Source of the DNA: Nitrosomonas sp. Is79A3
GTDB taxonomy: Bacteria > Pseudomonadota > Gammaproteobacteria > Burkholderiales > Nitrosomonadaceae
Direction: 5' to 3'
Assembly (NCBI RefSeq): GCF_000219585.1
Contig: NC_015731.1
Coordinates: forward strand, 2,294,001 to 2,358,000
DNA length: 64,000 bases
A model generated the notes under the pieces. The model did no database searches, was not told the origin of the DNA, and was given only the letters and a program-made list of their open reading frames with translations. Below are positions 37,979-48,391 of this stretch, one piece after another. A program made the position numbers and the translations under genes. Each line of letters begins with the position of its first letter. The first letter of the stretch is position 1.

Positions 37979-39260
37979 AGGTAAATCCTGCCAATGCTTT
38001 TTCCTCTGATTGTGACGGCGTTCCACCATTCTTAGTTGCCATAATTAAAGCAAACTCCGCATCCCGCAAAGTAAAAGCGGACTCACCCGGGGTCGATTTA
38101 AAAATTCGATGCAACAAATAGCGTGGATTAGCGGCATGAATATCTTCCGGGACCTTTTGTCCGTTTGCGACATAATGCAGTGGTAATTTTCTGCGTATGA
38201 CTACATCCAAAACTACGCCTAAACTGGCAGCCTCATCGACTTTTGTAATGATGCAACCGTAAATACCGCTCTTCTGGTGGGCAGAAATCACCTCATCCAG
38301 AGTTTTTCCATTCGATGCAGCACTCAAAATAAGCATACGTTTTACATCGGTGCCACAGTTGCTCAACATCGTAATCTGCTCAGCAACCATTTGATCACGT
38401 TGACTCATACCCACCGTATCAATCAACACCATATGCTTGTTTTTAAGCTCCGACAGCGTTAACTGCAAATCATCGGTATCTTTGATGTTGCGCACAGGAA
38501 TACCCAATAATTGCCCATAGATTCTTAGTTGCTCATGGCCACCAATACGGTAACTATCAGTAGTCAGCAACGCGACTTTGTCTGCACCGTGCCGGATTAC
38601 ACAACGCGCCGCCAGTTTCGCCGTAGTCGTGGTCTTGCCGACACCAGTAGGACCGATCAGTGCATAAACACCACCCTTTTCAATCATGTCATCATTGGCA
38701 ACTGTACGCAGATTAAAAGCCAATGCGGACATTGCCTGTTTCAGACTTTGTTCATAATCCAGATCGACGGGTAGTCTGTCGACAAGCCGGCGTGATAACA
38801 TCGGACTAAAACCCGTATCCAACAAAGTACGTAACAGTTTTACTTTTTCTGGCCTGCGCTGCGTAAAGTTTCCCCATGCAACAGTAGCCAACTGATCTTC
38901 CAGTGTATTTTTCATCAACTGTATCTCTGCAATAATGTCGCGGGCCAATGACGCGGACATCACATCATTCGATGCTTTCACCGTTTCTGCTGGCTCACTC
39001 GCTAAAGAAAGTAGCGTTGAATAGGAGTCAACCACACTCGACTCTTTGTTTTGTCTGTGGTGAGTAATATCATTTGATGACATAGCAGACGGCCCTTGGG
39101 TATGCACCAGATCTGACATCTCAGAATCCGCCAGCGCCATGATTTCAACGCCGTCCCTTGTTTTTCTGTTCGATAATATGACGGCATCAACACCAAGTTC
39201 TTCTTTAACTTGACGTAATGCTTCTCGTGATGTGGAAGCGATATAGCGTTTTACTTTCAT
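37971..39260 (-). CDS. flhF: Flagellar biosynthesis GTPase FlhF (SRP family)
   Basis: A 429-residue protein with an N-terminal basic domain (MKVKRYIASTSREALRQVKEELG), an N domain, and an SRP-type GTPase domain with P-loop GPTGVGKTTTTAKLAA, LLTTDSYRIGGHEQL and LIDTVGMSQRD. FlhF positions the flagellum at the cell pole. Its start overlaps the end of flhA (ATGA). Confidence 0.96.
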   Translation of the reverse strand: MKVKRYIASTSREALRQVKEELGVDAVILSNRKTRDGVEIMALADSEMSDLVHTQGPSAMSSNDITHHRQNKESSVVDSYSTLLSLASEPAETVKASNDVMSASLARDIIAEIQLMKNTLEDQLATVAWGNFTQRRPEKVKLLRTLLDTGFSPMLSRRLVDRLPVDLDYEQSLKQAMSALAFNLRTVANDDMIEKGGVYALIGPTGVGKTTTTAKLAARCVIRHGADKVALLTTDSYRIGGHEQLRIYGQLLGIPVRNIKDTDDLQLTLSELKNKHMVLIDTVGMSQRDQMVAEQITMLSNCGTDVKRMLILSAASNGKTLDEVISAHQKSGIYGCIITKVDEAASLGVVLDVVIRRKLPLHYVANGQKVPEDIHAANPRYLLHRIFKSTPGESAFTLRDAEFALIMATKNGGTPSQSEEKALAGFTYD

Positions 39261-41341
39261 TTGTTACCTCCAACAAGGGAAGTGATTTTGATTTTTCGTG
39301 AATCCGGAATTTCTGAATGAGAAAGCACTCTTAATTGAGGTAATGCACGGCGTAAGAATTTCGCCAGTAAGAAACGGATAGCACCTGGTACCAGTAATAC
39401 AATAGGCAATCCAAGTTTTTCTTGTTGTAGCGCTGCACTCCGGGCTTCTTTTAATAACGTGTCGGCAAGCCCGGGTTCAATCCCGGTGCCTTGAATACCA
39501 CCAGACTGCATCACCTGGATAAGTATATTTTCCAATTCATGATGTAGGCTCATGACTTGGACCTCCGCGCCTGCGGGGAAAAACTGATCCACGATTGCAC
39601 GACCTAAAGCCGCCCTGACAATCGCTGTTAATTCAATCGCATCTTGGGTTTGCGTTGCGTGTTCGGTCAGTACATCGATGATGGTACGCATATCCCGGAT
39701 ATGCACACTTTCTTCCAATAAATTGTGTAAGATTTTCTGCACCGTTGATAACGGCAATAATTTCGGAACCAGATCTTCGATAAGTTTTGGAAACTGCGCG
39801 TTGAGATGATCAAGAAGCTTTTGTAATTCCTGTCTGCCCAATAATTCGGCAGCATGTGAATGAATCAAATGGTTGATATGCGTGGTTACGACAGTGCTGG
39901 CATCGACAACGGTGTAACCATTGATTTGCGCCTGTTCACGCAGTGCAGCTTCTATCCATACAGCAGGAAGTCCAAACGCCGGATCACTGGTCACAGTCCC
40001 AGGTAACTGCATAGTGACCCGTCCCGGATTGATCGCCAAATACATACCGGAATAAGACTCCCCTTGACCGATTACCGAGCCTTTGAGTGTAATGCGATAG
40101 GCGTTTGGCCGCAGCTCCAGGTTATCCCGGATGTGAATCACCGGTGGCAAGAAGCCGATTTCTTGCGCAAATTTTCTACGTATGCCATTTATTCTTTTTA
40201 ACAAATCACCTTGCTGCGCTTTGTCTACCAAAGGAATCAATCGATAACCGACTTCTAGCCCAAGCGTATCAATGGGTGTCACATCATCCCAGCTCGCATC
40301 TGCTTTTTCTATGGAAGGTATTTCTGGGGCGATTGATTCAATGGTTGGAGCAACTGCAATATTTTTTATCTTTAAATAAGCTATAGAGCCTAAAATAGAT
40401 GCAATAAACAAGAATACAAAATTCGGCATACCAGGCACCAAACCCATGATGCCCATAATGCAAGCCGTTATCACTAATACTTGCGGTTGATTAAATAATT
40501 GACTTAAGACTTGCTCGCCCAGATCTTCATCGGTGGTCACACGACTCACGACTAAACCAGCTGCTGTTGAAATAATCAGCGCAGGAATTTGTCCAACCAA
40601 ACCATCACCAATAGTCAACATCGTATACTGCTTGGCTGCTGCACCTAATTCCAAATCATGCTGCAGTACACCGACAAGCAATCCACCGATAATGGTAATG
40701 AGCATAATCAATATGCCCGCGATAGCATCACCCCGCACAAACTTACTGGCACCATCCATCGATCCATAAAAATCAGCTTCTTGCGAAATATCAGATCGAC
40801 GCTTGCGAGCCTCATCTTCACCAATCAATCCGGCATTCAAATCGGCATCAATGGCCATTTGCTTACCCGGCATAGCATCCAGTGTAAAACGCGCACTGAC
40901 TTCAGCAATACGTCCGGCACCCTTGGTTATCACCACAAAATTGATGATGACCAGAATAATAAACACAATCAATCCAACGGTATAATTTCCTCCGACCAAA
41001 AAATGACCGAAAGCTTCGATCACCTTGCCAGCTGCATCTGGGCCGGTATGCCCTTCCAGTAATACAACCCGGGTTGAAGCTATATTGAGTGATAACCTTA
41101 ATAAGGTTGTAATCAGTAGTATTGTAGGAAAAACGGCAAAATCAAGCGGATTTTTGGTGTAAAGACTCACCATGAGCACGATGATGGATATTGCAATATT
41201 GAAGGTAAATAGAAAATCCAGTATGAATGGCGGCAGTGGCAACACCATCATAGCCAGAATCATAATAATCAATATCGGACCGGCAAGAGTCTTGAGATTA
41301 TTGATATCCGTTAAGGATGACAATGCGGCCGTGTTATTCAT
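39257..41341 (-). CDS. flhA: Flagellar type III export protein FlhA
   Basis: A 694-residue protein with an N-terminal membrane domain of about eight helices (1-320) containing the conserved cytoplasmic FHIPEP-type loop (DAMPGKQMAIDADLNAGLI), and a C-terminal cytoplasmic domain (about 345-690) that docks chaperone-substrate complexes. It drives proton-powered export of flagellar subunits. It overlaps flhF by four bases. Confidence 0.97.
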   Translation of the reverse strand: MNNTAALSSLTDINNLKTLAGPILIIMILAMMVLPLPPFILDFLFTFNIAISIIVLMVSLYTKNPLDFAVFPTILLITTLLRLSLNIASTRVVLLEGHTGPDAAGKVIEAFGHFLVGGNYTVGLIVFIILVIINFVVITKGAGRIAEVSARFTLDAMPGKQMAIDADLNAGLIGEDEARKRRSDISQEADFYGSMDGASKFVRGDAIAGILIMLITIIGGLLVGVLQHDLELGAAAKQYTMLTIGDGLVGQIPALIISTAAGLVVSRVTTDEDLGEQVLSQLFNQPQVLVITACIMGIMGLVPGMPNFVFLFIASILGSIAYLKIKNIAVAPTIESIAPEIPSIEKADASWDDVTPIDTLGLEVGYRLIPLVDKAQQGDLLKRINGIRRKFAQEIGFLPPVIHIRDNLELRPNAYRITLKGSVIGQGESYSGMYLAINPGRVTMQLPGTVTSDPAFGLPAVWIEAALREQAQINGYTVVDASTVVTTHINHLIHSHAAELLGRQELQKLLDHLNAQFPKLIEDLVPKLLPLSTVQKILHNLLEESVHIRDMRTIIDVLTEHATQTQDAIELTAIVRAALGRAIVDQFFPAGAEVQVMSLHHELENILIQVMQSGGIQGTGIEPGLADTLLKEARSAALQQEKLGLPIVLLVPGAIRFLLAKFLRRALPQLRVLSHSEIPDSRKIKITSLVGGNK

Positions 41342-41401
41342 AGCATGTGTAATAAATACCTATAATAAATCTGCTTAAAATAAAAACCCTGTTGAAATCT
41401 A

Positions 41402-42544
41402 TTAAACTGCCTGCTGCGCCGGATCCAGTTCAACAGGTACGGGGACATCAACCGGTGGTTTTGGCGCTGCTCCTCCGTATTCGTTATAGCGCCTTAACTG
41501 AAAGACATAAGCCAATACTTCAGCAACCGCGGTGTAGAGTTTTTCTGGTATTTCACTTTCCAGTTCCGCGTGATGATATAAAGCTCGTGCAAGTGGTGGC
41601 GCTTCAAGAATAGGTATACGATGCTCTTCGGCTACTTCACGGATACGGGCAGCCAGTAAATGCACCCCTTTTGCAACTACCGTAGGTGCGCGCATAGTTT
41701 CACTTTTATAGCGAAGCGCCACCGCATAGTGCGTCGGATTAGTGACAATGACATCGGCTTTCGGTATTTCAGCCATCATGCGGCGACGCGCAGCTTCGCG
41801 TTGTAAACCGCGAATACGTGCTTTAATAAACGGATCGCCTTCACTGTCTTTGTGTTCTTTGCGAATTTCTTCCTTAGTCATCCGCAGCTGTTTTGCATGC
41901 TCCCAGATTTTATAAGGCACATCGATCACAACAACCAGTAATATGGCACCAATGATCAATAAAAAACTCATCGCCAGAAAATCACCAGCGCGGCTGATGC
42001 CTAGATGGACCGGCACGGTCAACAGTGCCATCACAGCCTCTTTGTTGTGCCAAATGACCAATGCTGCGACACCGCCAATCACAACGGTCTTAAGGATAGC
42101 TTTCACCAGCTCGACCAAGCTGTGCACGGAAAAAATCCGGCCAAGCCCTTTAATGGGATTAATACGATCAAATTTAGGTATAAGCGCTTTGGCGCTAAAC
42201 ATCCAGCCACTCAATAGCATCGGTGCGAAAAATGCAATAACCAGCAGCAAAAATAATAAAGGCGCCATCGATAGCAAACCTTCAAAAGCAAGTTCATACA
42301 AACGATTAAGCATGAGATCTGTTTGAAACGCCAGATCACGTTCCATTTGCATGCCTGCTTTCATGATTCTCAAGAGTTTATCCATCAGGCCAGCACCCAT
42401 AAACATTATTCCGGCAGCAGCAGCCATCAATAAGGTAAATGTGGTAAGTTCCTGAGAACGCGCAACTTGGCCTTCCTCTCGCGCTTTTTCCAAGCGCTTC
42501 GGCGTGGCCTCTTCGGTACGTTCTAAATCACTGTCTTCAGCCAT
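41402..42544 (-). CDS. flhB: Flagellar export switch protein FlhB
   Basis: A 380-residue protein with four membrane helices and the autocleavage site NPTH (VTNPTHYAVALRY), which switches export from hook to filament proteins. The N-terminus, MAEDSDLERTEEATPKRLEKA, matches the family. The ATG at 42544 with the ribosome binding site ggag is preferred over a TTG four codons upstream. The C-terminal tail (GGAAPKPPVDVPVPVELDP) is proline-rich and longer than in enteric FlhB. Confidence 0.95.
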   Translation of the reverse strand: MAEDSDLERTEEATPKRLEKAREEGQVARSQELTTFTLLMAAAAGIMFMGAGLMDKLLRIMKAGMQMERDLAFQTDLMLNRLYELAFEGLLSMAPLLFLLLVIAFFAPMLLSGWMFSAKALIPKFDRINPIKGLGRIFSVHSLVELVKAILKTVVIGGVAALVIWHNKEAVMALLTVPVHLGISRAGDFLAMSFLLIIGAILLVVVIDVPYKIWEHAKQLRMTKEEIRKEHKDSEGDPFIKARIRGLQREAARRRMMAEIPKADVIVTNPTHYAVALRYKSETMRAPTVVAKGVHLLAARIREVAEEHRIPILEAPPLARALYHHAELESEIPEKLYTAVAEVLAYVFQLRRYNEYGGAAPKPPVDVPVPVELDPAQQAV

Positions 42545-42766
42545 GATCAACTCCAAAATTCTACAAATGAATTATCATTGCAAATGCTCGAATTCAATAT
42601 AAGGAATAAAGAAGGAATCATCCCCTTTATTACTGAAGCGCCAGCAGCTGTTTTATTTCATACGTGCTATCAAATGGTTATGAGATAACTACCCAGATTG
42701 AGGCTTTTAGTTCAGAACGCGCCCATGATTGCGCTTTAACGATTTCTCGATTATTTTCTTGCGGCT

Positions 42767-45154
42767 ATGCATATTACTTTACGTTTTACTCGTTACTTCT
42801 TGATAATAAGCCTGTTAATCGCTTGTTTATTAATTCTTATGACAGTTTTACTACTGCGAGGCAGTTTGCCGCAATATGACGGGGAAACAGTTTTGCCGCA
42901 ATTATCCGCCCCTGTATTTGCTGACAGAGATGGGCTAGGCAGCGTCACCTTAACGGGTGAAAATCGATTAGATCTGGCCATGGCTATGGGTTACATTCAT
43001 GCTCAGGAACGGTTCTTTGAGATGGATTTAATGCGCAGGCAGGCTGCGGGTGAACTGTCTGAATTATTTGGTGCCGCTGCAATCACGCATGATCTCAAGG
43101 CACGTCACTTTCGCATGCGCGCACGTGCGTCAGCAGTATTGAATCAACTTCCTGCAGAACAACGGCAATTACTCGAAGTTTACCGGATTGGTGTTAACAG
43201 AGGTATTTCTGCACTAACCATACACCCGTTTCCTTACTTACTGACGCAAACCCAGCCCGCTGTATGGCAGAATGAAGACAGCATCCTGGTGATATTCGCC
43301 ATGTTTTTTACCTTAAATGAAACGAATATTTATCGTGAACTAAAATTATCCAGCATGCGCGCAACACTCCCAGATTCCGTTTATCAATTTCTGACAATGC
43401 ATGCGGGGATCTGGGATGCACCACTCCTCGATGAATCCTTTGAGTTACCGGAACTCCCCTCAGCCACGGACATTAACCTGCAAAGCTTGGATGAACATTT
43501 ATTTAAAGATGAGCGATTCATCACCGAGCAGACACCGGGGAGTAACAGTTTTGCGGTTTCCGGTGCGTTAGCCAACGGCTCTGCCGTAGTAGCCAACGAT
43601 ATGCATTTGACATTACGCGTACCTAATTTATGGTTCCGGTCACGTCTTATTTATCCGTCCGCAGCATCTGCAGGACAACTTCATGACATTACAGGCATCA
43701 GCCTGCCAGGTGTGCCATCCATTATTATCGGTTCAAACCGTTATATTGCGTGGAGTTTCACCAACAGCCATGGTGATTTTGCTGATTGGGTGCGGATAAA
43801 TTTCGATGGGAACGACAAAACACGCTATCTCAATTCAACCGGCTGGCAACCCATCCATATCATTCAGGAGACCATTCGTATTCGCAATGCCCCAGATGAA
43901 ATACTCACTATTTCCGAGACCGAGTGGGGACCTATTATGGCGGAAGACCATGATAAAACTCCATTAGCGCTCGCATGGACGGCACTGCGGCCCGAAGCAA
44001 TTAATCTTAAGCTAATTGAACTGGAACAAGTAAAAACAGCCGAAGAAGCCGCAAAGATTGCTCAACTAGCCGGCATCCCGGTACAGAACTTTATTGTCGG
44101 CGATCGTAGCGGCAACATCAGCTGGACGCTTGCAGGACGGATTCCTGCACGATCCGGCAACTTTGATCCGCAGCTACCTGCCGACTGGACTTCCCCTAAT
44201 ACCGGCTGGAACGGCTGGCTAAATCCGGAGCAATACCCGCTGATTACTAATCCCGCTTCGCATCGGCTATGGTCGGCCAATTCGCGCACCGTTTCCGGCA
44301 ATAAACTAGAACTTCTAGGCAACGGTGGTTACGACCTGGGAGCAAGGGCAACGCAAATTCGCAACAGTTTATTTGCGCGCGAGCAATTTACCGTTGAAGA
44401 CATGCAAGCAATCCAATTGGATCATCGCGCGCTATTATTATCGAAATGGTATCAATTGCTGACAACAACGCTGGATTCAGCTGACAACACTCTGCCATGG
44501 GTTTCCGTTATGAAAGCGGCATTAAACGATTGGGACGGACATGCTTCCTCGAATTCTATCGCTTACCGGGCTGTACGTACTTATCGCTATGAAGTTATGC
44601 AGACTGTCCTAAACGGATTTGCTGCTCAGATCAGGCAATACGATACCTCATTTAAGCTGCCTCGGCTAAGTCAGGCTGAAGTGATAGTATGGCAATTAAT
44701 CGAACAACAACCACAGCATCTGCTTCCAGCAACCTATAAAAACTGGGAAGATCTATTGTTCCTTTCTGCTCAGAGAATCGCAGAGCAAATGCAAAAAGAT
44801 GGCGGCATTACTGAACGGAACTGGGGTGAAGTCAACGCAGCACGTATCCGGCACCCACTCAGTCACAAGCTTCCCGCATGGATTGCACGATGGCTTGATA
44901 TGCCAGCAGATCCGCTACCCGGTGATCACAATATGCCGCGTGTTCAAACCCCTGATTTTGGTGCCTCCCAACGTTCTGCAGTCACTCCAGGCAAAGAAGA
45001 GCGAGGCTATTTAGATATGCCGGGCGGGCAAAGCGGGCATCCGCTCTCTCCCTATTATGGCAGCGGACATGCGAATTGGGTGAGCGGAAAACCCGCACCA
45101 TTTCTTCCCGGTAAGCCCGAAAGACAAATGAGATTTGTTCCATCAAATTCATAA
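42767..45154 (+). CDS. Penicillin acylase family N-terminal-nucleophile hydrolase
   Basis: A 795-residue protein with an N-terminal membrane anchor (about 9-30), the family motif AMGYIHAQERFFEMDLMRRQAAGEL, and the autoprocessing site with nucleophile serine in TPGSNSFAVSG (S259). The conserved asparagine region near the C-terminal half (NWGEVNAARIRHPLS; GHANWVSGKPAPFLPG) also fits. Members cleave amide bonds in beta-lactams or in acyl-homoserine lactone signals, so quorum quenching is one possibility. It is divergent from flhB; the 222-base gap shows no other gene. Confidence 0.92.
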   Translation: MHITLRFTRYFLIISLLIACLLILMTVLLLRGSLPQYDGETVLPQLSAPVFADRDGLGSVTLTGENRLDLAMAMGYIHAQERFFEMDLMRRQAAGELSELFGAAAITHDLKARHFRMRARASAVLNQLPAEQRQLLEVYRIGVNRGISALTIHPFPYLLTQTQPAVWQNEDSILVIFAMFFTLNETNIYRELKLSSMRATLPDSVYQFLTMHAGIWDAPLLDESFELPELPSATDINLQSLDEHLFKDERFITEQTPGSNSFAVSGALANGSAVVANDMHLTLRVPNLWFRSRLIYPSAASAGQLHDITGISLPGVPSIIIGSNRYIAWSFTNSHGDFADWVRINFDGNDKTRYLNSTGWQPIHIIQETIRIRNAPDEILTISETEWGPIMAEDHDKTPLALAWTALRPEAINLKLIELEQVKTAEEAAKIAQLAGIPVQNFIVGDRSGNISWTLAGRIPARSGNFDPQLPADWTSPNTGWNGWLNPEQYPLITNPASHRLWSANSRTVSGNKLELLGNGGYDLGARATQIRNSLFAREQFTVEDMQAIQLDHRALLLSKWYQLLTTTLDSADNTLPWVSVMKAALNDWDGHASSNSIAYRAVRTYRYEVMQTVLNGFAAQIRQYDTSFKLPRLSQAEVIVWQLIEQQPQHLLPATYKNWEDLLFLSAQRIAEQMQKDGGITERNWGEVNAARIRHPLSHKLPAWIARWLDMPADPLPGDHNMPRVQTPDFGASQRSAVTPGKEERGYLDMPGGQSGHPLSPYYGSGHANWVSGKPAPFLPGKPERQMRFVPSNS

Positions 45155-45442
45155 CCGGTAGATTTCTTGCAGATTTTGGAAATGGGTGTAAAAAAATGAA
45201 AGTGAAGACATCCAGCTTCATTCTAAAGAAGGTGCAATACCCAACATTCTAAAACTTCAGAGGTTCCCAAAATGATTTGCCAAAAATAGCGACAGTAATA
45301 TTACCCTTTGGGCAAAAAAGCGTTTTTTCTCCTGTAAAAGGTGTTGTTCAAAATAGTTTTATGAGAACATGTTAAAGAAAAGGTAAATTCTGTCAAATGC
45401 CATTGATACTTGGCCATTGGAAATTCTGAGAATCTCACATTA

Positions 45443-46750
45443 ATGATACATCAGTTCATGGAAGTTACACTTACGAACATCAATCAGTATTTTCCGCGCA
45501 TAGCGCCCTGCTTTACACGACCCAGCCGGTTGCAGTCCTTCCTTCCAGGGGTTTTGCTGTTGTTCTTTCTCCACCAGCCTGCATCTGCTGCCGTAATAGG
45601 CAAAGTAGTGCAGCCCTTTGGGAGTTATACCTATACTGCTGATGACAACCTATTGCGTATACGGGATAAAGTGGATCCCCTGCCGCTGCTCGGCACGCGT
45701 AATCTTTTCGATATGTCCCATCGTTTTACCGGCGGTCTCATGTTCGAGAAAGAAATCAGCCGGCAACGATTGACCGCCAATTTGAACTGGACCCACACCA
45801 GTTTCGATAAATTCAATCAGATGGATAACGATCTGAAGAGTTTGACCGGTAACTGGAACTGGTTTTTAGGCAACCGGTTGGAAGGTAATATGGGAGCAAG
45901 CTACGTGCAATCCCTGTCACCGTTCCTGTTTCAGCCGGGTGTTAGAAATATACGTACCGAGCAGAGAGAATTTATTAATGCCGTCTGGCGCTTTCACCCA
46001 AGCTGGAATTTACATGGCGACTATACGCGCTATGATCTCAGTAACGATAGTCCGAGCAACATCTTTAGATTTCTAAACCGGACTGAAGACCGGTTTGAAG
46101 GCGGAGTAGACTACCTGACATCCGGTAGAAATACTGTGGGTGTGCTCTTTCGCAATATAATCGGTGATTTTCCGATTCTTGTCCGAGCACCGGATGGCTC
46201 ATTCACAGACAACAGCTATGATCAGAAAGAAGCATTGGCCAAAATCAACTGGGCAGTATCTGCAAAATCCAGCCTTAGCGGGACGGGCGGGTGGGTAGAA
46301 CGCAATAATGCCAGCTTTACAGCGCGTAATTTTAGCGGATTTAATGCCCGCATGACCTATCACTGGCAACCTACCGACAAGATCGGATTATCGATTTCCG
46401 GATGGCGCGAGACCGCAGCAATGCAACAGCTTACTGCAAGTTTTAGTCTTAATACTGGGGTACGTGTTGCTCCATCCTGGGACATTACACAGAAAATAAG
46501 ATTGGAGGGAGATTTTTTCTATCAGCATATGAAGTTTGACCGCTTTTCGATTCTCACCGACGGAGCATTACCATTGGGTATAAACAACACGCTTCGCAAT
46601 GCAGCGATAAAACTCATATACACCCCTTATCTTGGTTTGCAGCTCAGTGCCTCGATCTACAATAATCACTTAAAATCAGATTCCTCTCGAGGCGGGTTTG
46701 ACGCAAATGGTGCAAATATCAATTTACAGTATACTTACGGAAGACGATGA
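45443..46750 (+). CDS. epsL: EpsL-like outer-membrane beta-barrel for exopolysaccharide export
   Basis: About 435 residues: a signal peptide (FLPGVLLLFFLHQPASA) and then alternating beta-strand segments with many aromatic residues (LTANLNWTHTSFDKFNQM, GVLFRNIIGDFP), ending YTYGRR. This resembles the EpsL-type outer-membrane proteins of exosortase/PEP-CTERM polysaccharide loci in betaproteobacteria. The start is uncertain: TTG 45410, ATG 45443 and ATG 45458 are all in frame. It overlaps the following sugar transferase by four bases, so the two are coupled. The 255-base gap upstream holds no recognised gene. Confidence 0.72.
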   Translation: MIHQFMEVTLTNINQYFPRIAPCFTRPSRLQSFLPGVLLLFFLHQPASAAVIGKVVQPFGSYTYTADDNLLRIRDKVDPLPLLGTRNLFDMSHRFTGGLMFEKEISRQRLTANLNWTHTSFDKFNQMDNDLKSLTGNWNWFLGNRLEGNMGASYVQSLSPFLFQPGVRNIRTEQREFINAVWRFHPSWNLHGDYTRYDLSNDSPSNIFRFLNRTEDRFEGGVDYLTSGRNTVGVLFRNIIGDFPILVRAPDGSFTDNSYDQKEALAKINWAVSAKSSLSGTGGWVERNNASFTARNFSGFNARMTYHWQPTDKIGLSISGWRETAAMQQLTASFSLNTGVRVAPSWDITQKIRLEGDFFYQHMKFDRFSILTDGALPLGINNTLRNAAIKLIYTPYLGLQLSASIYNNHLKSDSSRGGFDANGANINLQYTYGRR

Positions 46751-48192
46751 CAGCCAACGATTTACCCATAGTGGCCTTCTTCAAGCACCTGCTCGACCCT
46801 TTCATCATATGGAGCATGCTGATACTGACAACCTGGATGTATGACGAAGATTTTACCAGTTACTATCTAGTATTAGTCATTATTACCTTTTTCATTTCCA
46901 CCTACATTTACGAGCGTATTCTCATTTACCGCAATTGGCGCAAAGGCAGATTGCTTGCCTATATGCGGGATACGGTAATGGGCTGGCTGGTGATTATCAC
47001 TATCCTGATATTTCTAGGTTATGCCACCAAATTTCACAATCAGTTTTCCGGAAAAGTGCTTCTGACCTGGTTTATTGTCACACCATTGATGCTGATTGCC
47101 AGTCATATCACCGTACGCAGTATCGTCACCAACCTGTACAACAAAGGTAAATTGCGTTTAGCAATTGTGATCGGAGCGAACGAAACCAGTTTTGCGTTCA
47201 TCCAGCATATCGCAGAGCTCCCCTTTCTGTTGATTAAATATCAGGGTTTCTTCGATGAACGCAACAGTTCCCGAATCGCCGGCGATTTTGGATCCCATTT
47301 GGGAGAACTGACCCATCCTCCCGTAGCCGCAACGGTTACCAGGCCGGATAACTTCGGATCCCGTTTGGGTGGACTGGCTGATGTCGTGCCTTACATTCAA
47401 AAGCATAATATCGAGATGGTTTTTATTAGCTTGCCGATGTCGTCTCAGCCGCGTATTCAGAAGCTTATGGATGAGTTACCCGACACTACGGTTTCTATCT
47501 ATTTCCTGCCGGATATTTATATCTTTGATTTGATGCAAACCCGTTTCGAATACATTGGTGATGTGCCAGTAGTTGCAATGAGTGAGTCACCTTTTGTCGG
47601 TGTCGATGGCGTGGTCAAGGCTGCTAGCGACTTTGTGCTGGCTTTGGTGATTATTATTTTGCTCTCTCCAGTGATGGCGTGCATTGCATTGGCGGTAAAG
47701 TTTACTTCGCCGGGTCCGGTTATCTTTAAACAGCGCCGTTATGGTCTCAACGGCGAGGAGATTATCGTCTATAAGTTTCGCTCGATGACCGTCACGGAAG
47801 ATGGTGCAAGCATTCAACAGGCGAAACAAAACGATCAACGGCTTACGAAAATCGGCGGCTTCTTGCGCCGCACATCATTGGATGAGTTGCCGCAGTTCTT
47901 TAATGTGTTGCAGGGACGCATGAGTATTGTCGGCCCGCGCCCGCATGCGGTGGCCCATAATGAGCTGTATCGCAAGCTGATTAAAGGCTATATGCTACGC
48001 CACAAGGCCAAACCAGGCATTACCGGATGGGCTCAAGTCAACGGCTGGCGCGGTGAAACTGAAGTGTTGGAAAAAATGAAAGCACGCATCGAACACGATT
48101 TGTATTATCTTAAACATTGGTCTATCTGGCTCGACCTCTGGATCATCCTCAAAACCGTCTGGATCGTACTGCGTAAAGATAATGCGTACTAA
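46747..48192 (+). CDS. Undecaprenyl-phosphate glucose phosphotransferase (WcaJ/EpsB type)
   Basis: A 481-residue polyprenol-phosphate hexose-1-phosphate transferase: four N-terminal membrane helices, a central nucleotide-binding-like domain, a fifth membrane segment near 295-315, and the catalytic domain with FKQRRYGLNGEEIIVYKFRSM, LRRTSLDELPQFFNVLQG and MSIVGPRPHA. It starts exopolysaccharide repeat-unit synthesis on undecaprenyl phosphate. A short duplicated segment lies at about residues 180-210. Confidence 0.93.
   Translation: MTANDLPIVAFFKHLLDPFIIWSMLILTTWMYDEDFTSYYLVLVIITFFISTYIYERILIYRNWRKGRLLAYMRDTVMGWLVIITILIFLGYATKFHNQFSGKVLLTWFIVTPLMLIASHITVRSIVTNLYNKGKLRLAIVIGANETSFAFIQHIAELPFLLIKYQGFFDERNSSRIAGDFGSHLGELTHPPVAATVTRPDNFGSRLGGLADVVPYIQKHNIEMVFISLPMSSQPRIQKLMDELPDTTVSIYFLPDIYIFDLMQTRFEYIGDVPVVAMSESPFVGVDGVVKAASDFVLALVIIILLSPVMACIALAVKFTSPGPVIFKQRRYGLNGEEIIVYKFRSMTVTEDGASIQQAKQNDQRLTKIGGFLRRTSLDELPQFFNVLQGRMSIVGPRPHAVAHNELYRKLIKGYMLRHKAKPGITGWAQVNGWRGETEVLEKMKARIEHDLYYLKHWSIWLDLWIILKTVWIVLRKDNAY
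47284..47376 (+). repeat. In-frame internal duplication in the sugar transferase gene
   Basis: Two 27-base segments, 47284-47310 and 47350-47376, are similar (ttcggatccc/ttggatccc followed by tttggg and actg) and lie 66 bases apart, so they stay in frame. They encode DFGSHLGEL and NFGSRLGGL. The second is the part that normally leads into LADVV in this family; the first appears to be an added copy. Confidence 0.55.
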
Positions 48193-48346
48193 CTAATGCC
48201 TATCTTGGATAGCACTCAGTGACAGGCAGGTGAATAGGAAGTAACATGATAAGGAAAGAGAAAACCAAAAAATTTTCTACTCAGTAATGTTCTAACTGAA
48301 AAAGTGTGCTTCTAAAGAGCCAATCCATTATTTGTTCTAACTGTTT

Positions 48347-48382
48347 GGGGCCAGTTATCAAGTAGCGCCGCTAACTAGCCCC
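48347..48382. terminator. Probable bidirectional terminator hairpin
   Basis: GGGGCCAGTTA (48347-48357) pairs with TAACTAGCCCC (48372-48382) with one mismatch. It sits between the convergent sugar transferase gene (plus) and the small membrane protein gene (minus). The plus-strand side is followed by a modest T-rich stretch. Confidence 0.45.
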
Positions 48383-48391
48383 ACTTTGAGT

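Noticed and set aside
42664-42879. 71-codon plus-strand frame overlapping the penicillin acylase start
   Set aside because: It overlaps the conserved acylase N-terminus in a different frame and shows no family features.
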